Source: Ornithinimicrobium murale (GTDB taxonomy: Bacteria > Actinomycetota > Actinomycetes > Actinomycetales > Dermatophilaceae). From it: a DNA stretch of 64,000 nucleotides. The DNA lies in contig NZ_QLVD01000015.1 of the NCBI RefSeq assembly GCF_003352835.1, forward strand, positions 124,001 to 188,000, written 5' to 3'. The translations under genes were made by a program, and so were the position numbers. Shown one piece after another: positions 58,720 to 64,000 of this stretch (positions are counted from its first letter, which is position 1; every line of letters begins with the position of its first letter). The notes beneath the pieces were generated by a model, which was not told the origin of the DNA, made no database searches, and saw only the letters and a program-made list of their open reading frames with translations.

Positions 58720-59937
58720 TCAGTCGAGCATCACCCGCCGCTCGAGGTGCCGGTGCACCCACCAGAACCCGGCGCCCACCATCACGAACACGGTGCTCGA
58801 CAGCGCGAGGATGCTCAGTGAGCCGGTCACCAGGGGCGAGATGGCCCCGGCCAGCAGGGCGTTGAAGACCAGGCTGGCGAAGCTCGCCAGCGAGGCCGCT
58901 GCGCCACGGTGGTGTGGGAACAGGTCCAGCATGGCCAGCTGCAGGACGGGAAAGGCGATGGCCACGGACAGGGCCAGCAGGGCGGGCCCCAGGACGGCCC
59001 ACGGCAGCGCGGGAAGGGTCAACATCAAGGTGAGGTTGAGGCCTGCTGCCGCCAGAGCGGCCACGACCGCCCGGTCCACCAGGACCGAGCTGTCCACCCG
59101 TCCCGCCAGTCGACCCGACAGCCAGGCACCGATCACCATGCCCGAGATCAGGGGCACGAACAGCATCCAGAAGTCCTGCTCACCCTTGCCCAGCAGGTCC
59201 ACGACCATGATCGGGGCCGAGACGATGTAGACGAACTGTCCAGCGAAGATGAAGGTGGTGGCCAGGGCGAGCCGGACAAAGGCCGGGTGCCGAGCCACCT
59301 CGAGCAGGCTGGAGACGATCGGCCCCACCCGCAGCGGGTGTCGGTCCTCCCGGGGGAGCGTCTCGGGGAGAACGAAGGCGGTGGCCAGGGCGATCGCGAT
59401 GCCATAGCCGGCCATCGCCCAGAAGATGATCGGCCAGGGGCCCCAGGCCAGCAACAGCCCGCCTGCAACGGGGGCGACTGCCGGGGCGATGCTGAAGATC
59501 ATCATCACCTGACTCATCAGCCGGTGGGCCTCGGGACCGCTGAAGAGGTCGCGGATGACCGCGCGACTGACGATGGTGGCCGCTCCCGCACAGGCACCCT
59601 GGAGGGCGCGGAAGACCAGGAGCACCGGCAGCGAGGGGGACAGGGCACACCCGATGGTGGCCAGCACATACAGAGCCAGTCCGGTGAGCATGACGGGCTT
59701 GCGCCCCAGGGTGTCGGAGATGGGTCCGTGCAGGATGCTCATCACCGCAAAGGAGAGCAGATAGATGCTGGTCACCTGCTGCATCGCCGGGGCACCGACC
59801 TCGAAGTCCTGTCCCATGGACGCGAACCCCGGGAAGACCGTGTCGATCGTGAAGGGCCCGATCATGGCCAGGGAGGCCAGGACCGCGGTGATGACCAGCC
59901 CCGCGCGCCGCGCGCGAGGTGAACCGACGCTGGTCAT
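58720..59937 (-). CDS. MFS multidrug transporter, Bcr/CflA type
   Basis: A 405-residue transporter with 12 membrane helices. TM1 carries GPFTIDTVFPGF, loop 2-3 has SDTLGRKPVML, and TM5 has APAVAPVAGG, the Bcr/CflA pattern. It should pump drugs or metabolites out by proton antiport. ATG 59937 overlaps the patatin stop by four bases, so the two are co-translated. It is a second copy of the type at 31880 but only distantly similar. Confidence 0.9.
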   Translation of the reverse strand: MTSVGSPRARRAGLVITAVLASLAMIGPFTIDTVFPGFASMGQDFEVGAPAMQQVTSIYLLSFAVMSILHGPISDTLGRKPVMLTGLALYVLATIGCALSPSLPVLLVFRALQGACAGAATIVSRAVIRDLFSGPEAHRLMSQVMMIFSIAPAVAPVAGGLLLAWGPWPIIFWAMAGYGIAIALATAFVLPETLPREDRHPLRVGPIVSSLLEVARHPAFVRLALATTFIFAGQFVYIVSAPIMVVDLLGKGEQDFWMLFVPLISGMVIGAWLSGRLAGRVDSSVLVDRAVVAALAAAGLNLTLMLTLPALPWAVLGPALLALSVAIAFPVLQLAMLDLFPHHRGAAASLASFASLVFNALLAGAISPLVTGSLSILALSSTVFVMVGAGFWWVHRHLERRVMLD

Positions 59938-60830
59938 CTGGTGGCCAGGCCGAGGAAGTCCCGGATCGCCGGGATCTCGCGTCGGGCCTGAGCCAGGCCG
60001 GCGCGGTGGCTCGCCGCGAGCTTGCCGACATGGCGCTCGCCGTTGCCGACCGGCATCTGTTCCGGGACAAAGAGGTAGGCGGCACCCTGACGTTCCAGCT
60101 CGAACAGCTCGGCACGGGTCGCGTTGTAGCGCTCGGGGCGATGCATGAGGGCCTCCGCGACGGCGGGGTAGCGACGGAAGTGGCGCCGGAAGAACCACTC
60201 CGCAGCCTGCGGCGGCTTGACGTAGCTCCGCTCGCGAGTGAGCACCGCGAGGAACCTGCCGTAGCCGTCGGCGCGGGCGGCGTCCAGCGGAATGCCCCCG
60301 GCCGGGCCGAGTGCTCCGTCGACGTAGACCTGGCCGTCGATGGTGACCGGAGGCATCAGGATCGGCATCGTCGAGGACGCCTGCACCCGGATCATCAGAT
60401 CGTGGATATCGGTGACGTCCTCGCGCCCCCAATGCACCTGCTGACCGGTGGTGGCGTTGAAGCCGCCGATCCGGAACCGGGCAGGGTTGGCCGCATAGGT
60501 GCCCCAGTCGAAGGCCAGCGCCTGACCGGGCAGCCCGGCCTCCTGGTAGATGTAACGGGCGTTGAACAGTCCCTCGCCGCGCACGAACGTCCGCACGTTG
60601 CCGAACTTCGGGTCCGCGGCGAAGTCGGTGAAGGAGCGTCGGGCCCGGTCAGCATCTCGGGACAGGTAGTTGGCGGTGTTGCTGGACCCGGCGGAGATGC
60701 CGCCGACCCAGTCCAGGTGGATCCCCGCCTCCAACAGCGCGACCACGAGACCGGAGGTGTAGCTCGCGCGCATACCCCCACCCTCCAAGAGGAGGGCGGT
60801 GTCGGTGACGTTGGAGGAGAGGCCGGACAC
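59934..60830 (-). CDS. Patatin-like phospholipase
   Basis: A 298-residue serine hydrolase of the patatin family (cytoplasmic RssA/YlbK-like). The oxyanion hole GGGMR is near residue 19, the nucleophile serine is in GISAGSSN, and the partner aspartate is in VDGALGP; all three are present. It should cleave phospholipid or lysophospholipid esters. GTG 60830 lies seven bases after a minus-strand TACCGT. It is followed by an overlapping MFS gene and lies 27 bp from the DHA2 pump stop. Confidence 0.9.
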   Translation of the reverse strand: MSGLSSNVTDTALLLEGGGMRASYTSGLVVALLEAGIHLDWVGGISAGSSNTANYLSRDADRARRSFTDFAADPKFGNVRTFVRGEGLFNARYIYQEAGLPGQALAFDWGTYAANPARFRIGGFNATTGQQVHWGREDVTDIHDLMIRVQASSTMPILMPPVTIDGQVYVDGALGPAGGIPLDAARADGYGRFLAVLTRERSYVKPPQAAEWFFRRHFRRYPAVAEALMHRPERYNATRAELFELERQGAAYLFVPEQMPVGNGERHVGKLAASHRAGLAQARREIPAIRDFLGLATR

Positions 60831-60857
60831 TCCGCATACGGTAGTCGGGTCGTGCGT

Positions 60858-62345
60858 TCAGCGGCGGACCAGGTGACGAGGACGCTCGAAGAACAGCGCG
60901 GCCACGGCTCCGAGCAGGATGACGCCCATCGGGAGGTAGAGGGACTCGGCGAGCGCGCGCGACAACCCGTCGGCTACCACGGGCGGCAGTTCGGCAGAGG
61001 ACGCTGCACCTGCCGCTGGGCCTGCCGGGCCATCTGCCCCGAGGCGGGCGGTGATTCGTGCCTGCATCAGCACCGCGATCGCGGCACTGCCCAGGACGGC
61101 CCCCAGTTGACGGGTGGTGTTGTAGACGCCCGCCCCGGCCCCCGCCTGGGCCATCGGCAGGTTGCGGGTCGCGGTGGTGGACAGCGGCCCCCAGATCAGG
61201 GGGTTGGCCACGCCCAGGACGCCCGCGGCCACCAGTGCGTGCCACAGGGGCGCGGTCGGTGTCATGGCCTGCGTCATCAGCCACAGCCCCATTGCCAAGA
61301 GGGTGGTGCCGCAGCCGACGAGGATCCTCGGGTGGACCCGGTCGGTGAGCTGACCGGCATACCGCGCCAGCAGGAAGGAGAGCACCGACGAGGGTGCCAT
61401 CACCAGGGCGGCCTCGGTGGGGGACAGGCCACGCACCGACTGCGCCCAGATGTAGAACGGGAAGATCATCGCGGTGATGGTGAAGCCCATCGTGGTGATG
61501 GCGACATTGGCAAGGGAGAAGTTTCGGTCGCCGAAGAGCCCGAGCGGGACCAGCGGCTCGCGTCGGTTGTGCGCCTGCCACCCGATGAAGAGGGCCAGCA
61601 TGACCACCCCGACCGCAATGAGCAATGGCACCGAGACCCACGCCCAGATGGTGCCCCAGTCGTAGGTCTGTCCTTCCTGGATGCCGAACACGGCGCAGAA
61701 CAGGCCGACGGCGCTGAGCACGACACCGAGCAGGTCGAACCGGTGCGAGTGGGTCTGGAGCCGGGGGACCAGACGCCAGGCGAGCACCCACCCGATCACC
61801 CCGACCGGCAGGTTGACGAAGAAGATCCACTCCCAGCCCAGGGAGTCCAGCAGGAGCCCACCCAGCAACGGACCCGCCAGGGTCGCCACGCCCGCGGTCG
61901 CGCCCCACAACGCCATCGCCGTGCCGCGCCGCTCAGCCGGGAACGTCCGGGTGATCACCGTCATCGTCTGCGGGGTCATCAGTGAGGCACCGAGGCCCTG
62001 GACCACGCGGGCCGCGACCAGGCCGGTCAGGCCCAGGTCCAGCTCGCCGGACAGGCCGCACCAGAGGGAGGCGAGGGTAAAGACCGCCAGACCCGTCAGA
62101 TAGACGGGACGGGGACCGAAGCGGTCACCCAGTCGTCCGGTGACCAGGAGCGGGACGGCATACGCCAGGAGGTAGGCCGAACTGACCCACAGGACCCCGT
62201 TCACATCGGTGTCGAATGCCTCCATCAGCGTCGGGGTGGCCACCGACACGATGGTGGAGTCGACCAGGATCATGAAGAACCCGATCACCAGGGCCCACAG
62301 CGCGGGCCAGGGGCTGCCCTGCTCGGCGGGACGGGGTGCTGTCAC
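60858..62345 (-). CDS. DHA2-family MFS efflux pump (EmrB/QacA type)
   Basis: A 495-residue 14-helix transporter. Motif A is GRLGDRFGPRPVYL, TM5 motif C is TAGVATLAGPLLGGLL, and TM1 has DSTIVSVATPTL with its membrane aspartate. It should export drugs or toxic compounds. GTG 62345 is preceded by a minus-strand TACAGT at eight bases, suggesting leaderless initiation. It is divergent from the GNAT gene across 50 bp, so the two could share control. Confidence 0.9.
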   Translation of the reverse strand: MTAPRPAEQGSPWPALWALVIGFFMILVDSTIVSVATPTLMEAFDTDVNGVLWVSSAYLLAYAVPLLVTGRLGDRFGPRPVYLTGLAVFTLASLWCGLSGELDLGLTGLVAARVVQGLGASLMTPQTMTVITRTFPAERRGTAMALWGATAGVATLAGPLLGGLLLDSLGWEWIFFVNLPVGVIGWVLAWRLVPRLQTHSHRFDLLGVVLSAVGLFCAVFGIQEGQTYDWGTIWAWVSVPLLIAVGVVMLALFIGWQAHNRREPLVPLGLFGDRNFSLANVAITTMGFTITAMIFPFYIWAQSVRGLSPTEAALVMAPSSVLSFLLARYAGQLTDRVHPRILVGCGTTLLAMGLWLMTQAMTPTAPLWHALVAAGVLGVANPLIWGPLSTTATRNLPMAQAGAGAGVYNTTRQLGAVLGSAAIAVLMQARITARLGADGPAGPAAGAASSAELPPVVADGLSRALAESLYLPMGVILLGAVAALFFERPRHLVRR

Positions 62346-62382
62346 AGCCGGTCACTGTACGCCCGCTGTCAGCGGCGTCCCC

Positions 62383-62388
62383 TAACTT
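62383..62388 (+). promoter_or_regulatory. -10-like element (TAACTT) for the GNAT gene
   Basis: TAACTT ends seven bases before GTG 62396, with no Shine-Dalgarno sequence. The opposing DHA2 gene's TACAGT lies about 30 bp away on the other strand. Confidence 0.4.
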
Positions 62389-62395
62389 AGGCACC

Positions 62396-62890
62396 GTGAT
62401 TCGCGAGCGTCGACCCGAGGACTATGCGCCGCTGTGTCACGTGCTGGCCGAGCTCGGGTGGCCGCCCGGCGTCCGCACCGACGCTGACCGGCTCGTCTGG
62501 CTGCAGGAGCTGCGTGCCGAACGCGCGTGGGTCTTCGACGCGGCGCCGGTCACCGTGGCTCCCACTGGCAACGTCATCGGTCACCTCCAGATCGTGGCAC
62601 CGGGGGAGGCGCAGGCACAGCTGGTGGCCGCCACCGGGCTCGCGGCGAACCACCTGCTGGTCCTCACGCGCCTGCTCGTGCGCCCGGGAGGAGCGGGGGA
62701 GGAGGGGATCCGCCGGTTCCTGCTGCGGGAGTCGATCCGGTTCTGTCGCTCCCGGGGCAGGACCGCCATCGTGGATCTGGCGAACAGTCCGGGCCTGACC
62801 GGGAGTCTGTGTGGCAGATACGGCTTCACTGCGCTCGCCCTGTCCGCGACCGGCGACGCTGCCATGATCCTCCGCGAGAAGGACGAATGA
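62396..62890 (+). CDS. GNAT-family N-acetyltransferase
   Basis: A 164-residue GCN5-related acetyltransferase. It begins IRERRPEDYAPLCHVLAELGWP, a common GNAT opening. The acetyl-CoA loop is in LLVRPGGAGEEGIRRFLL (variant of the R/QxxGxG/A motif). A conserved-looking end with RYGFTALALSATG fits the fold. The acceptor is unknown. Its stop is separated by one base from the GyrI-like gene. Confidence 0.8.
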   Translation: MIRERRPEDYAPLCHVLAELGWPPGVRTDADRLVWLQELRAERAWVFDAAPVTVAPTGNVIGHLQIVAPGEAQAQLVAATGLAANHLLVLTRLLVRPGGAGEEGIRRFLLRESIRFCRSRGRTAIVDLANSPGLTGSLCGRYGFTALALSATGDAAMILREKDE

Positions 62891-62891
62891 G

Positions 62892-63515
62892 ATGACCGGG
62901 AAGATCGACGTCAAGAAGGAGCTGGACAGCTACCGGGCACGCAGTGGCGAGTTCCGGGTCCTGGACATGCCGCCACTGCGCTATCTCATGGTCGACGGCC
63001 ACGGCGACCCCAACACCGCCCCGTCCTTCACCGCGGCTCTTGAGTCCCTCTATCCGGTGGCCTATGCCGCGAAGTTCGCAAGCCGTCGCGAGCTGGGACA
63101 GGACTATGTCGTGCCGCCGTTGGAGGGGCTGTGGTGGGCGGAGGACATGGACGCCTTCACTGCGGCCCGGGACAAGTCACGGTGGGACTGGACGATGATG
63201 TTGCTGGTGCCCGACTGGGTCCCCGCCGAACTGGTCGCGCCTGCCGTCCAGCAGGTCGGTGCCAAGACGACGCGACCAGCCCGGCTCGACGAGGTCCGGC
63301 TGGGGACACTGACCGAACGGCGGTGCGTGCAGACGCTGCATGTCGGCGCGTTCGACGACAAGGCAGCCGTCCTGGAGCGGATGCACCACGAGTTCATCCC
63401 CGCCCAGGGGCTCACCATGACGGGCACCCACCACGAGATCTATCTCAGCGACGCCCGCAGGGTTGTCCCGGACAAGCGACGCACCATCCTGCGGCAGCCG
63501 GTGACCGAGGTATGA
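62892..63515 (+). CDS. GyrI-like small-molecule-binding protein
   Basis: A 207-residue protein of the GyrI-like family, a stand-alone version of the AraC effector-binding fold. It opens with IDVKKELDSYRARSGEFRVLDMPPLRYLMVDGHGDPN, matching this group. The paired strands and aromatic residues (GLWWAEDM, RWDWTMMLLVPDWVP) line the ligand cavity. Some relatives hydrolyse cyclopropanoid toxins, while others bind drugs. Next to a GNAT and a multidrug pump, a detoxification role is plausible. ATG 62892 lies one base after the previous stop. Confidence 0.85.
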   Translation: MTGKIDVKKELDSYRARSGEFRVLDMPPLRYLMVDGHGDPNTAPSFTAALESLYPVAYAAKFASRRELGQDYVVPPLEGLWWAEDMDAFTAARDKSRWDWTMMLLVPDWVPAELVAPAVQQVGAKTTRPARLDEVRLGTLTERRCVQTLHVGAFDDKAAVLERMHHEFIPAQGLTMTGTHHEIYLSDARRVVPDKRRTILRQPVTEV

Positions 63516-63613
63516 ACGCTGGCGAGGGCAGGAACTGCGGCCGAGGCCAGAGGACGCGACCCACCCTGAGCGCCGGCCAGGCACCGGGTCACCCGCACAC
63601 GGAGGAGCAGCAC

Positions 63614-64000
63614 GTGAGACCGCCGGATCGCCCGAACGCCCGCCGCGATCTGCCCTTTCTGCGGTCCGGACCGTTGTCCCACGTCCATGTGGACGCGTGG
63701 CCCCTGCTGGACGCCCACCTGGACCGGTGGGACTACACCCGGGTCGAGCTCGATGGACGCCGGATGACCTCGCGACCCGCGGCGCACCGGCACATCGGAG
63801 AGGCGTTCGGTTTCCCGGAGTGGTACGGCGCCGGATGGGACGCCTTCAACGACTGCATGGGCCAGTTCGTCGTCGACCACGATGGTGAGCGGGTGGCTGT
63901 GATCTGGCGGCACCTCGACGCGGCCGCGGCCACCGCTCCGGCCACGGTGGCGGAGGTCGGGTGGGGCCTTCTCGAGGTCCAGATCGGCGACCTGCCTGCT
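63614..64000 (+). CDS. Barstar-family protein (cut by window end)
   Basis: An open frame of 129 codons running off the window. GTG 63614 has GGAGGAG upstream. Residues ~60-85 read HRHIGEAFGFPEWYGAGWDAFND, the barstar signature (FP-YYG-NWDA-ND), so this is a relative of the barnase inhibitor. The N-terminal ~25 residues are an added basic stretch. True barstars sit beside a ribonuclease, and none is seen upstream; a partner could lie beyond the end. Many barstar-like proteins in actinobacteria stand alone with unknown targets. Confidence 0.75.
   Translation, partial: MRPPDRPNARRDLPFLRSGPLSHVHVDAWPLLDAHLDRWDYTRVELDGRRMTSRPAAHRHIGEAFGFPEWYGAGWDAFNDCMGQFVVDHDGERVAVIWRHLDAAAATAPATVAEVGWGLLEVQIGDLPA

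Noticed and set aside
1-64000. tRNA/rRNA genes, insertion sequences, prophage or integrative element
   Set aside because: No transposase, integrase, phage gene or attachment-type repeat was seen. Intergenic gaps showed no cloverleaf-like sequence by eye; a tRNA scan would settle this.

Overview
The window is GC-rich DNA, densely packed with genes, from an actinobacterium. A complete Pup-proteasome system (mpa, dop, pup, prcB, prcA, pafA) with pafB, pafC, tatA, tatC and a HelY-type helicase, plus rbpA and a polyprenol-phosphate mannose synthase, all point to Actinomycetota. A member of the Intrasporangiaceae/Ornithinimicrobiaceae type is my guess from overall style, not something proven here. 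No rRNA, tRNA, insertion sequence, prophage or CRISPR was seen.

Layout. 1-5.9 kb: HAD phosphatase, RecB-like nuclease, site-2 protease, tRNA m1A58 methyltransferase and the proteasomal ATPase Mpa. 5.9-16.1 kb: a block that separates mpa from dop. It holds two sodium:solute symporters with small subunits, a LytS/LytTR two-component pair, a DUF3054 protein, and an MFS pump with its TetR regulator. 16.1-31.8 kb: the conserved dop-pup-prcBA-pafA core, two FKBP isomerases, a DUF3866 protein, pafB-pafC, tatA-tatC, a lipid kinase and the helicase. 31.9-36.6 kb: MFS pump, cold-shock protein, PH-domain protein, and a very tight divergent pair of exonuclease and AsnC regulator. 36.6-44.2 kb: Cys-tRNA deacylase, then a lysine-degradation locus (kamA facing kdd, an amidohydrolase, kamD, kamE, kal). 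44.6-49.1 kb: DAHP synthase behind an aromatic-amino-acid leader peptide, then lnt, ppm1 and fxsA. 49.4-52.9 kb: rbpA, csbD, an AI-2E-type transporter and a sugar-phosphate mutarotase. 52.8-56.1 kb: an overlapping operon with an Lgt-like protein and a multi-cluster radical SAM enzyme resembling the MJ0619/tetraether-synthase family. 56.2-64 kb: membrane proteins, a degenerate erythromycin-esterase homologue, two MFS pumps, a patatin, a GNAT, a GyrI-like protein and the start of a barstar-like gene.

How it works together. Pup is deamidated by Dop and ligated to targets by PafA. Mpa unfolds pupylated proteins into the PrcAB core, and PafBC are DNA-damage-type WYL regulators. The lysine locus converts lysine through beta-lysine and 3,5-diaminohexanoate towards crotonyl-CoA, but the cleavage enzyme Kce is not in the window.

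The most notable non-coding features are: (i) three sets of short repeats, all with a 32-bp period, two of which share a 13-nt core although they lie 27 kb apart; (ii) a leader peptide with a Tyr-Trp-Phe-Phe run before DAHP synthase; (iii) an 11-bp long-range stem over the cold-shock gene's ribosome site; (iv) many start codons only 6-8 nt behind a TANNNT element, which suggests leaderless mRNAs, including a divergent pair whose two elements overlap in 7 bp; (v) candidate SigR and CRP/GlxR sites.
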